This document shows, piece after piece, positions 18,320-27,985 of a DNA stretch of 64,000 nucleotides. Origin of the DNA: an uncultured Alphaproteobacteria bacterium (GTDB lineage: Bacteria; Pseudomonadota; Alphaproteobacteria; RF32; CAG-239); NCBI GenBank assembly GCA_944390915.1, contig CALXRS010000004.1:1-64000 (forward strand), given 5' to 3'. The notes below the pieces were generated by a model. That model was given only the letters and a program-made list of their open reading frames with translations. It did not search any database and was not told the origin of the DNA. Within the stretch, counting starts at the first letter, position 1. Every line of letters begins with the position of its first letter. The position numbers were made by a program, and so were the translations under genes.

Positions 18320-18367
18320 GTACACTGAAAACCCCGCGTCTAACGCGGGGTTTTCAGTGTACAAAAA
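18315..18367. repeat. Perfect 25-bp-arm palindrome
   Basis: The left arm 18315-18339 and right arm 18343-18367 are exact reverse complements over 25 bases with only a CTA loop. The core ACCCCGCG/CGCGGGGT is flanked by AT-rich arms with T5 and A5 ends. On either strand the RNA would form a very stable hairpin ending in a U-run, so it could be a bidirectional terminator or a mobile-element end. It overlaps the terminator tail on its left and the first 205-bp repeat on its right. Confidence 0.8.
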
Positions 18368-18564
18368 AACCTCCCTTTCGGGAGGTCTTTTCGTATTGGA
18401 GCGGGTGAAGGGATGGGGCGCGACAAATGCTTTTGCGCATTTGCTTGCCCCACTGCGCTCATTCGCAGGCTTCAGCCTGCTCACCGGCGTTCTTCCGTCC
18501 GCCTTTCGCTTGTAGTCGAACCCTCTTCCTCGAGGGTTCAAATCCGCATCTCCCACAATTCCAA
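18360..18564. repeat. 205-bp tandem repeat, unit 1
   Basis: First of two near-identical 205-bp units. Read on the minus strand, each unit ends with the last 18 bases of the tRNA-Gly gene including CCA, followed by that tRNA's terminator (CCTCC/GGAGG hairpin plus T-run). The rest holds a hairpin GAACCCTC/GAGGGTTC and a T-loop-like GGTTCAAATCC. It differs from unit 2 at least at one terminator-loop base (C-G-G versus C-T-G). Confidence 0.85.
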
Positions 18565-18769
18565 TACAAAAAAACCTCCCTTTCTGGAGGTCTTTTCGTA
18601 TTGGAGCGGGTGAAGGGATGGGGCGCGACAAATGCTTTTGCGCATTTGCTTGCCCCACTGCGCTCATTCGCAGGCTTCAGCCTGCTCACCGGCGTTCTTC
18701 CGTCCGCCTTTCGCTTGTAGTCGAACCCTCTTCCTCGAGGGTTCAAATCCGCATCTCCCACAATTCCAA
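18565..18769. repeat. 205-bp tandem repeat, unit 2
   Basis: Second unit, in exact 205-bp register with unit 1. It contains the same terminator hairpin, tRNA-Gly 3' end and internal segment. No protein is supported here; the open frames that cross the units repeat with the same period and read through the tRNA fragment. Confidence 0.85.
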
Positions 18770-18824
18770 TACAAAAAAACCTCCCTTTCTGGAGGTCTTT
18801 TCGTATTGGAGCGGGTGAAGGGAT
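18770..18824. repeat. Third, truncated copy of the 205-bp repeat, running into tRNA-Gly
   Basis: The first 55 bases of the unit occur a third time in register, containing the minus-strand terminator and the 3' end of tRNA-Gly. At 18825 the sequence changes from the repeat into the body of the intact tRNA gene. This indicates the repeats arose by duplication from the tRNA 3' end and its terminator. Confidence 0.8.
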
Positions 18825-18881
18825 TCGAACCCTCGACATCAACCTTGGCAAGGTTGCGCTCTACCCCTGAGCTACGCCCGC
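18807..18881 (-). tRNA. tRNA-Gly(GCC)
   Basis: On the minus strand the gene starts GCGGGCGTAGCTCAGGGG and has a 7-bp acceptor stem (GCGGGCG with CACCCGC, one G-A-free wobble-type pair tolerated), a D-arm with TAGCTCAGGGGTAGAGC, and an anticodon arm CAACCTTGCCAAGGTTG with anticodon GCC. The T-arm carries GGTTCGAATCC, and CCA is encoded. It is 75 bases long including CCA. The hairpin at about 18774-18800 is its terminator. Confidence 0.93.
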
Positions 18882-19027
18882 ATCGTGAATGCGAAGTATT
18901 TAATATCATATACAGAAAATATTGCAAGCTTTTTTTATAAAAAAATTTATAAAAATTTACAAACCGGTTTTCTTCTGCTATATTTGAACCGCGATAATGA
19001 TTATTAACATCTTAAAATAATATAATT

Positions 19028-19351
19028 ATGTTCTTGACTTTACATCATTTCAGTCTGAGTCCGCCCGTTTTGTGTCTGTTTGTGGGCGCGTTTGTCGGGG
19101 CGGTTTATGTCGTGATTATTTCTCTTTTGCATCCGTTTTGGGTTCGCCGGCGCATACAGAAGGGAAATTGGCCGCGCTATCGCAGAAGAATGTTTCTGGC
19201 TCGCGCCGGCATGGTTCTTATTTTCAGCGCAACGGCTCTGTCGGCCGTGTATCTGGAAAGTTACAGTTGGCGGCAGACGGCGTTGATTGCGTTGATGATC
19301 GTCCTCTGTCTGCTGGTATATTCCAAGCCTTTTCGCCGTAAGGACAGATGA
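19028..19351 (+). CDS. Small membrane protein of unknown function
   Basis: A 107-residue protein with about three transmembrane segments (near residues 12-34, 55-75 and 83-98) and basic loops (RRRIQKGNWPRYRRR, then KPFRRKDR at the C-terminus). The positive-inside rule puts the first loop and the tail in the cytoplasm. I do not recognise a family. The ATG has no Shine-Dalgarno sequence and is preceded by the AT-rich AATAATATAATT. A terminator follows at once, so it is probably a single-gene unit. Confidence 0.6.
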   Translation: MFLTLHHFSLSPPVLCLFVGAFVGAVYVVIISLLHPFWVRRRIQKGNWPRYRRRMFLARAGMVLIFSATALSAVYLESYSWRQTALIALMIVLCLLVYSKPFRRKDR

Positions 19352-19353
19352 CA

Positions 19354-19396
19354 AAAATCCGTTTTGCATTTTAGATGCAGGACGGATTTTCTTTTT
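19354..19396 (+). terminator. Terminator after the small membrane protein gene
   Basis: AAAATCCGT and ACGGATTTT arms flank a loop with a weaker internal TGCAT/ATGCA stem; CTTTTTTA follows. It starts three bases past the stop. Confidence 0.7.
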
Positions 19397-19528
19397 TATA
19401 AAAAATTTTTGAACTTTTTGTTTTCTTCGTTCGTTTTTGCCTGTGTACATTAATTGAATGTTAAAGGAAAACAAATACATTCATACAAAAGACAAGATAC
19501 GCAAAAACAAACAAATAAGAGAGAAAAA

Positions 19529-20712
19529 ATGAAGTTGGTCAAGAGCAGAAAAAAAGTCGTATTCCTTTTGTTGGCGGCAGCCGCCGCCATCGGTGTCTAT
19601 TATCGGTATTTTCAGGTCGAAGAAGAAATTTCCTATATTACCCAGCCGGTTAAGCGGCAAAGCGTGCAAAAGGTGGTGAACGCCACCGGCGAAGTGCATG
19701 CCGTGGATTTGGTGACCGTCGGCGCGCAGACGACCGGACAGATAGAAAAGCTTTATGTGGATGTGGGGCAAAAAGTAAAAAAAGGCGATATGATTGCCGA
19801 GATAGATTCCACCACCCAGCAAAACGAAGTGGATATCAACAAAGTGCGCCTGAAAAGTTATGAGGCGCAGCTTCGGGCGGCCAAAACTTCGCTTGCAATT
19901 GCCGAAAAACAGTATGAACGTATGCAGACCCTGAAAAAGCAAAACGCCGCGTCGGAAGAAGATCTGGAAAACGCCAAAGATGTGTACGAAACCGCTTTGT
20001 CGAAAGTGGCGGAAGTGGAAGCTTCGTTGAAAGAAACGGAAATTTCTCTCAGCACGGCGGAGACCAACCTCGGTTATACCAAAATTACCGCACCGCTCGA
20101 CGGAACGGTCGTTTCCGTGCCGGTCAAAGAGGGGCAGACCGTGAACTCGGCCATGGATACGCCGACGATTGTGCAAATTGCCGATTTGAGCCGGATGGAG
20201 ATTCTGATGGAAATTTCCGAAGGCGACGTCAGCCATGTGCGGGCCGGCAACAAAGTGCGCTATTATACGCTGGCGGATATGGACAATGTGAAGGAAACCA
20301 CGCTGAAATCGATAGATCCCGGGTTGACGCAGCTCACCGACGGACAATATACCGATACCGAAGTGGTCGAATCGAGCGAGGCGATTTATTATTACGGCCG
20401 GTTGGAAGTGCCTAATGAAGACGGCCATCTGCGAATCGGCATGACCACGCAAAACGTGATTTATGTGGAAAGTGCCGAAAACGTTCTGACCGTGCCGAGC
20501 GTTGCCATCAGAAGCGACGCCGACGGCAAATACGTGGAAGTGCTGACTCCCGCGGGCGCCGAGCGTCGCGCGGTGGAAACCGGTGTTTCCGACGATTTGA
20601 ACGTGGAAATCAAAAGCGGTGTTCGCAACGGCGAAGAAGTAATTCTGGCGCGGATGTCGTCGTCCGAAATTTCCGATAAGGCCGCCAATGCCCGCGGCGC
20701 AAGGAGATTTCG

Positions 20713-20716
<4 letters not shown>
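19529..20716 (+). CDS. macA: MacA-like periplasmic adaptor of a tripartite efflux pump
   Basis: A 395-residue membrane fusion protein. A single N-terminal anchor helix (VVFLLLAAAAAIGVYYRY) follows a basic KSRKK stretch. Next come a biotinyl-lipoyl half (GEVHAVDLVTVGAQTTGQI), a long coiled-coil hairpin around residues 85-190, a second lipoyl half (ITAPLDGTVVSVPVKEGQTV), a beta-barrel domain and a membrane-proximal domain. It links the inner-membrane MacB to an outer membrane channel. The ATG at 19529 has GAGAGA upstream; an earlier in-frame start at 19454 would add a polar leader in front of the anchor. It overlaps macB by 4 bases (ATGA). Confidence 0.92.
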
Positions 20717-22653
<1,937 letters not shown>

Positions 22654-22654
22654 C

Positions 22655-24025
22655 ATGAAAAAATATCGGACTTTCAAACTTCTTGTCGGATTTTCCCTCT
22701 TTTTTGCCGCCGGCTGCGCAACAACCGTGCCGGAACCGTTGAGTTTGGCGGAAGAGCTGAAATATGAGGAATCCGCGGCCGCGGCCTTTACGGCGGACGA
22801 AAACTGGTGGCGGCAATATAATGACGCCGAACTCAATAATTTGGTTGAAACGGCTCTGGCCAACAATCCGGACTATCTGCGGGCGGCGCTCAACCTGAAT
22901 AAGGAGCTTTATAACCTGAATCTGGCGGCCTCCGATTTGTTTCCGACGGTTTACGGATCGTTGGACGCTTCGTCACAACGCAAAATTTACACCGGTGACG
23001 ATTTCGGCGACAATTTTTCCGGCGATTTGGGGTTGAGCTATGAAGTGGATTTATACGGCAAAATCCGCAATCTCTATACCGCGCAGGAATTTTCTTATCA
23101 GGCGACCGCTCTCGACAAGGAAACGGCACGCCTGACTTTGGTCAACAGCGTGGTCGATCTTTATTTTAATCTGGAATATCTGGAAAACGCCATTGACGTT
23201 ACCAAAGATAATATCCGCGCTTACGAGGATATTAAAAAAATTGCCGAAGAAAAATATAAGAGCGGCAAAACCGACAATGTAGAGTTTTTGCAGGCTAAAC
23301 AGAGCCTGCTTTCGGAACAAAACCGCCTGCTTAATCTGGAAACGACGTTTAAGGAAATGGTTGCCAGCATGCAAAATATCCTGAACGTTAAAAGCGGGGT
23401 GGAAGATATTGCCTTTGGTGATATCCTGAAACAGAAAACCACCGCGCCCGATCTCGACGTGCCGGTGGCGGTGTTGGCGCGTCGTCCGGATCTGCTGGCG
23501 GCACAATATCGTCTGCAAAGCGCTTTTGAAGAACTGAAGGCGGAAAACAAAAGCTGGTATCCGGACATTTCCGTCAACGGAGCTCTCGGTTCTTCTTCTT
23601 CCAAAGCGCGGACAACTTTTGATTTTTCCTACATTCTCGGCAGTGTTTCCGTTGATTTGCCGTTTTTGGACTGGAACCGGGTGAAAAACAACATCAAGAT
23701 ATCGGAGGCGGATTATCAGCTGAGCCTGCTTGATTTTCAGGAAACGCTGACGCAGGCCTTGAACGAAATTGCCTATTATTACTATGCCTATCTGAAATCG
23801 AAGGAAATATTCGACAATATCAGCGAAAACTATCTCAACGCGGTGGAAATTACCGCCTATTACCGCAACCGCTACAATTCCGGCAAAGCGGAATTCAAGG
23901 ATTTTCTGGAGGCCATTTATACCGAAAATTCCCTTAAAACAAGCCTGATTGAGCAAAAATATCAGATTATCAAATACGAAAATTACATCTACAAAGCCCT
24001 TGGCGCCCGTTATGAAAAGAAGTAA
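22655..24025 (+). CDS. TolC/NodT-family outer membrane efflux lipoprotein
   Basis: A 456-residue outer membrane factor. The N-terminus has a basic start, a hydrophobic stretch and lipobox FFAAGC, so the mature protein is lipidated at about Cys 22. Two OEP (outer membrane efflux) domains follow, each with long helical coiled-coil segments and RPDLLAAQYRLQSA, the standard NodT-family signature, and LPFLDWNRVKNNI. The ATG at 22655 lies one base after the macB stop; a GTG at 22646 in the same frame would overlap macB. With macA and macB it completes a self-contained efflux operon. Confidence 0.92.
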   Translation: MKKYRTFKLLVGFSLFFAAGCATTVPEPLSLAEELKYEESAAAAFTADENWWRQYNDAELNNLVETALANNPDYLRAALNLNKELYNLNLAASDLFPTVYGSLDASSQRKIYTGDDFGDNFSGDLGLSYEVDLYGKIRNLYTAQEFSYQATALDKETARLTLVNSVVDLYFNLEYLENAIDVTKDNIRAYEDIKKIAEEKYKSGKTDNVEFLQAKQSLLSEQNRLLNLETTFKEMVASMQNILNVKSGVEDIAFGDILKQKTTAPDLDVPVAVLARRPDLLAAQYRLQSAFEELKAENKSWYPDISVNGALGSSSSKARTTFDFSYILGSVSVDLPFLDWNRVKNNIKISEADYQLSLLDFQETLTQALNEIAYYYYAYLKSKEIFDNISENYLNAVEITAYYRNRYNSGKAEFKDFLEAIYTENSLKTSLIEQKYQIIKYENYIYKALGARYEKK

Positions 24026-24038
24026 CGGCGGGGAAAGT

Positions 24039-25400
24039 TCAGTTTTTTATTGTTTCCAGCAGTTGCCTTGTTTTGGCGATTCCGTTACGGGCGTGAACGG
24101 CGGCGTTTTCGTGCTTGCCGGTTTCATAAAAATAAAGCGCGTCGTGGTAGCATTCCAGCGCTTCCTCCAAAGCTTCCGGATTGGCTGAAATTTTTCCTTC
24201 CAGATAATAGATTTCGGCAATTTTTTCCTGTATTTGCGCCCAGAAAAAAGGCTGTCGGCTTTCGCTGACGATTTTTTGCCGGTTGCGGTAAGCGGCCGCG
24301 GCAAGTCGGCAGATCTCCGTATTGCCGGTCAGGCGCGCCAGATTGTGCAGCAGGTAGCCCAGGCTGCCTTCTATTTTGCTCCAAAATTGCGGAAACTGCG
24401 CTTCCGTAAAAATACGTTCGCATTCTCTCAGTTGAGCGACGGAATCGCGCAAAGCCTGTAGATCTTCGGTACGTTTCCAGTAGTTGTAATACAATCCTGA
24501 AAGCTTATAACAAATATGTCCGTAATCGTAGGGATAAGTGTATTTTCCGAAAAATTTCTGAGCCTGTTGATAAAAACGGATGGCCTCGCGAAAATAAAAC
24601 CCCGAACGCCGCCCCATGTAAACCGAAGCGTAGTCGTTCAGTTGTCCCAAATGCAGATAAATGCAGCCGAGTTCGGTCGGTTCGAGTATCCGGTCTCGAT
24701 ATTTCAGGGCGGCCGTGAAAAGGTTGCCGATAATTTCAAAATCGTTTTCGTTGCATTTGTCGGCGGCGACAGTCATGTAAATTAAGCCGATCTGGCTCAA
24801 AATATAAGGCATGTGGTTCAGATCGAGATCTTTGGCTGAATCGGTTCGGGATATGCGGTCGATGATTTTGCGCAAAAGATATTTTTTGTATATTTGTTCT
24901 TCCCTGCTTGTTCTGCCGACGGCGCTGATGATCGTTCCCGCCAGCAGATCCGGTAACGGCGGCGGCAGATTGTGGCCGTTTTCGACGGCGGCGGCCGGCA
25001 GGTACATGCTGTCCAGAAGTCTGATAAATGTTTTTTCGCCGTTTTCGTATTGCTGCGGAATTTGAAAGTTCAGGCGCATCCGGCCGTTGTTGCAATATCC
25101 CCAGACGAGGACGTCGGCACCGCTTTTTTCCAGCAAACTCCGCCCCCGGTCAAGAAGATCGAAAAAATTGCGGCTTTCAAAATTGAGAAAGGACAAGTCA
25201 AAATCAGGCTTGAGGCAAAAAACTTCCAGTCCTTCGTAGTGTTGCAAAAGATCCGTCAATTTTTGTCCGTTGAAATTGCCGGTGTGATCGTAAAACCCGA
25301 CAACGGCTGCCCTAAAACGTATTTCCGGTACGGGTTTGCCGTTGTCGGCGGCATCCGGCGCAGAAGAAAAAATACGATGAAACAGCTTTTTTACGGACAT
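24039..25400 (-). CDS. TPR-type helical repeat protein of unknown function
   Basis: A 453-residue protein. The N-terminal 130 residues look alpha/beta (FRAAVVGFYDHTG, then GADVLVWGYCNNGRMRLNF), resembling the part of some proteins that queries a nucleotide or a regulator, but no catalytic motif is clear. The remainder is all helical with TPR-like units (LGCIYLHLGQLNDYASVYMG, AIRFYQQAQKFFG, ALECYHDALYFYE). It has no signal peptide. It overlaps the stop/start of the membrane protein at 25400 by one base, so the two are translated together, downstream of rsmB. A scaffold or partner role for the membrane protein is inferred. Confidence 0.75.
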   Translation of the reverse strand: MSVKKLFHRIFSSAPDAADNGKPVPEIRFRAAVVGFYDHTGNFNGQKLTDLLQHYEGLEVFCLKPDFDLSFLNFESRNFFDLLDRGRSLLEKSGADVLVWGYCNNGRMRLNFQIPQQYENGEKTFIRLLDSMYLPAAAVENGHNLPPPLPDLLAGTIISAVGRTSREEQIYKKYLLRKIIDRISRTDSAKDLDLNHMPYILSQIGLIYMTVAADKCNENDFEIIGNLFTAALKYRDRILEPTELGCIYLHLGQLNDYASVYMGRRSGFYFREAIRFYQQAQKFFGKYTYPYDYGHICYKLSGLYYNYWKRTEDLQALRDSVAQLRECERIFTEAQFPQFWSKIEGSLGYLLHNLARLTGNTEICRLAAAAYRNRQKIVSESRQPFFWAQIQEKIAEIYYLEGKISANPEALEEALECYHDALYFYETGKHENAAVHARNGIAKTRQLLETIKN

Positions 25401-26476
25401 TAACGTTCTTTTTCCTTCAGATAGCTTTTGAATTCGTTAACCCGATCCTGCAATTCTTCAAGAACTTGCGCATTAATGTCTCTGATTGTCTGTTGCGGTG
25501 CGCTTACAAAGCGCAGGCGGTAATTCAACCACACGGAAAGCAGCAGCGCGATCAGCAGCAACGACCCCGGCGCGGGCGAATAGGCCTGAAAACATCCGAG
25601 CAGCAAAGTCAACATCTGTGAGCGGATGATTAATGAGGCCGCCTGGTTGGGAGATATGCCGTTGTTAACGGCTTGTCTGAAGCCGCTGTTGTCGATTAAA
25701 TCGGCGTAGCACGACAGAAAGGTTAATCTTAAAATAAGAGCCCAGCAAAAATCGACCAGAGGAAACATGATAAAAATAAGGCTGCAGGAAACGGCGCCTT
25801 CGGCAGAAGCCGACAAAAGCAATGAAAAGAGCAGGAATCCGAAAGCCGCGGCGTCAACCGATGAAATTTTAACTCGGGACGGATACCACGAAAAGGTCGT
25901 CAACACAAGAAAAACAGCGGTAAAAAACCAGCCCGCCGCCCCGATGAAAACAGGCAGGGCATTGACCGTGCCGAGAATGCCGACGCCTAAAGAAGCCGCT
26001 GCGGAAAAAACCGCCAGAGAACCGTCTCCGTTGTTAACAAAGCGCCAAAACAACGTAAACAGAATCCAACAGGCGGCGATCGACAGGCGAGCAGCCCATG
26101 CCGGCATAAAGGAAATAAAAAACAAACTTTCTTCCGGCAGAACGACGACCGACAGCATTGCGGCCGCAAAGACAGCGGCACAGACAGCCTTTTCGTCGGT
26201 CGTTTTGTTGCCGACAAAAAGGATAAGCAACGCGCCGGCAAAAGGCATCAGCAATTGCGGCAAGGTAAAAGACGTTATAAAATCGCGCTCATCAAAGAAC
26301 AGAAACCAGGCCGCCAGCATAACAGGCAGTAAGACGCCGGCCGCCGGCAAAAAAACCGAACAGCGCCAACCCCGTTGTTCAAAAACACCTTTGCGGGCAA
26401 TGAAAACATAGCGAATCGCGGGAATGATAAAACATAAAAAAGCCAGGCCCAAAACAATAAAAAATGTCAGGTTCAT
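25400..26476 (-). CDS. WecA/MraY-like (PNPT family) membrane protein lacking catalytic residues
   Basis: A 358-residue protein with about ten or eleven transmembrane helices. Its motif order follows undecaprenyl-phosphate sugar-1-phosphate transferases: LLILFVGNKTTDE (residues 84-95) where the family has a DD pair; NNGDGSLA (148-155) where it has NFxDGxDGLA; YPSRVKISSVDAAAFGF (198-213) where it has PPARIFMGDVGSxFLGF; FPLVDF (238-243) where it has PxxD. The DD pair and the GD of the third motif are replaced (S-S), so it is probably catalytically inactive. This match is from my knowledge of the family pattern, not a search. The start has AAGGAGC upstream. It is 29 bases behind rsmB. Confidence 0.6.
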   Translation of the reverse strand: MNLTFFIVLGLAFLCFIIPAIRYVFIARKGVFEQRGWRCSVFLPAAGVLLPVMLAAWFLFFDERDFITSFTLPQLLMPFAGALLILFVGNKTTDEKAVCAAVFAAAMLSVVVLPEESLFFISFMPAWAARLSIAACWILFTLFWRFVNNGDGSLAVFSAAASLGVGILGTVNALPVFIGAAGWFFTAVFLVLTTFSWYPSRVKISSVDAAAFGFLLFSLLLSASAEGAVSCSLIFIMFPLVDFCWALILRLTFLSCYADLIDNSGFRQAVNNGISPNQAASLIIRSQMLTLLLGCFQAYSPAPGSLLLIALLLSVWLNYRLRFVSAPQQTIRDINAQVLEELQDRVNEFKSYLKEKER

Positions 26477-26504
26477 GAACAGTGCTCCTTAACCGTTGTT
26501 TTAT

Positions 26505-27818
26505 TCAGTTATAATATGTATCGGTTTTTTCTTCAACAGTTATATCTGCGCCGCGTGTCAGGCGAGCGGCAAAAAAACCGTCCATGCCGGCGCCGATGTC
26601 CGGCCGGCAGCGGATGAAGCCGTCTTTTGTCAGCAGCGGTTCGGCCTCTCCGGGGGCAAAAGGACAGATGTCGGTTGCGCTAACCGGAGCAACGGCAAAA
26701 TCTTTTCTGTTTTTTAGAAAACGCCTTATCTGCTCTTCGCCTTCCGCCCGACACATGGAACAGACGGCGTAAAGCAGGGTGCCGCCAGGTTTGACCGCTT
26801 CGGCGGCGGCGGTCAGGAGTTTTTGTTGCAACGGGACGGCGCCGGCGACGTCGGCTGCGGTGCGGGTGTGGACAATTTCCGGATGTCGGCGCAAAGTGCC
26901 GTCGGCGGAGCAGGGGGCGTCAAGCAAAACAATGTCGAATTTTGGCGCCGTCGGCAAGAATTTGAGCGCGTCGGCGGCAACGACGTTTTCGGCCGTCAGG
27001 CGCAAACGGGCCAGATTTTCGGCAAGAGTTTGCAGACGGGCGGCGGAAATGTCGAGCGCGGTCACCCGGGCGCCTTTGGCCAGCAGTTGCGCCGTTTTGC
27101 CGCCCGGCGCGGCGCATACGTCAAGCGCCGTTTTGCCTTTGACGTCGCCGAGCGAGATAACCGGCAGCGAGGCGGAAAAATCCTGCACCCACCAGGCGCC
27201 TTTTTCATAACCGGGCAAAGCGCGCACGCTGCCGGCGTTTGTCAGGCGGATGCTGCCGTTGGCAAGCAGCGTGCCGCCGAGCGCGGCGCACAGATCTTCG
27301 GGGTTTTCGCGGGCGGTGATGTCAAGCGGCGGTTCGGTCAGGGAGGCGCGCTCCACGGCGTCGATTTCCGTTTTTGTGAGGCTGCCGGTCAGCATTTTGC
27401 GAAAAGCCGGCGGAAAAAACGGCAGCGGCGTCAGAGCGGAAAGTTCTTTCGCGTCGCTGCAAATTTTGCGCAAAACGGCGTTGACGAAACCGCCGGCAAA
27501 CCGGCCGCTTTTCTTTTTTGCCAGCGCCACGTAGCTGTTGACGGCGGCGTAATCCGGCGTGTCGAAATAAAGAATTTCCGCCATGCCGAGCAAAAGCGCC
27601 GTTTGCGCGGCGTCCGGCCGGGCGGATATTTTGCGCGCCCCGTAACGGGCGGCGATTTTTTTGAAAAACTCCTGTCGGCGGAGCGTGGTTTGCACCAGCC
27701 GCAGCACAAAAGCGCGGTCGTGCGCGGAAAGTTCTTCCGGCAGCTCTTTCCGGCGGCCGTCGGCGGCCGAATCGAGGCTTTGACGGTAGAGCTCAAAGGC
27801 AAAATTGCGAATATCCAC
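26505..27818 (-). CDS. rsmB: 16S rRNA m5C967 methyltransferase
   Basis: A 437-residue protein: an N-terminal NusB-like RNA-binding domain (residues 1-145), then a SAM-dependent methyltransferase with VCAAPGGKTAQLL, TALDISAARL, the catalytic DAPCSADGTLRRHPE (first Cys) and LLYAVCSM (second Cys). It adds a 5-methyl group to cytosine in the 30S decoding region. It is the first gene of a probable three-gene unit with the PNPT-like protein and the TPR protein, although no function links them. Confidence 0.95.
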   Translation of the reverse strand: MDIRNFAFELYRQSLDSAADGRRKELPEELSAHDRAFVLRLVQTTLRRQEFFKKIAARYGARKISARPDAAQTALLLGMAEILYFDTPDYAAVNSYVALAKKKSGRFAGGFVNAVLRKICSDAKELSALTPLPFFPPAFRKMLTGSLTKTEIDAVERASLTEPPLDITARENPEDLCAALGGTLLANGSIRLTNAGSVRALPGYEKGAWWVQDFSASLPVISLGDVKGKTALDVCAAPGGKTAQLLAKGARVTALDISAARLQTLAENLARLRLTAENVVAADALKFLPTAPKFDIVLLDAPCSADGTLRRHPEIVHTRTAADVAGAVPLQQKLLTAAAEAVKPGGTLLYAVCSMCRAEGEEQIRRFLKNRKDFAVAPVSATDICPFAPGEAEPLLTKDGFIRCRPDIGAGMDGFFAARLTRGADITVEEKTDTYYN

Positions 27819-27985
27819 TTTGTTCGGGTCCTTTTTTTGGCTTTCTTTGTTGCCAGTTTAAGGAAAAGCCCCGGCAAATACAAGTGCGAAAATGATTTAA
27901 CCCTATTGTATTTTTATGAAATATATTATAGCTTATGACACTAAAAGTAACATAAAGCAAAACAGCAAAAATACGGAGAAAAAAG

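Noticed and set aside
18360-18824. Possible CRISPR array
   Set aside because: Period of 205 bases with long identical units and no variable spacers; it is a tRNA-derived tandem duplication.
18224-18940. Overlapping open frames of 60-147 residues on both strands
   Set aside because: They repeat with the 205-bp period and read through the tRNA-Gly fragment and terminators. These are typical spurious proteins of tRNA loci.
19455-19483. TGAATGT and ACATTCA inverted half-sites before macA
   Set aside because: Only seven bases each, 15 apart; expected by chance in AT-rich leaders and no better supported than others.
26823-27938. A 371-codon plus-strand frame opposite rsmB
   Set aside because: Composition (Arg, Gly, Gln) and lack of motifs show it is a shadow of rsmB.
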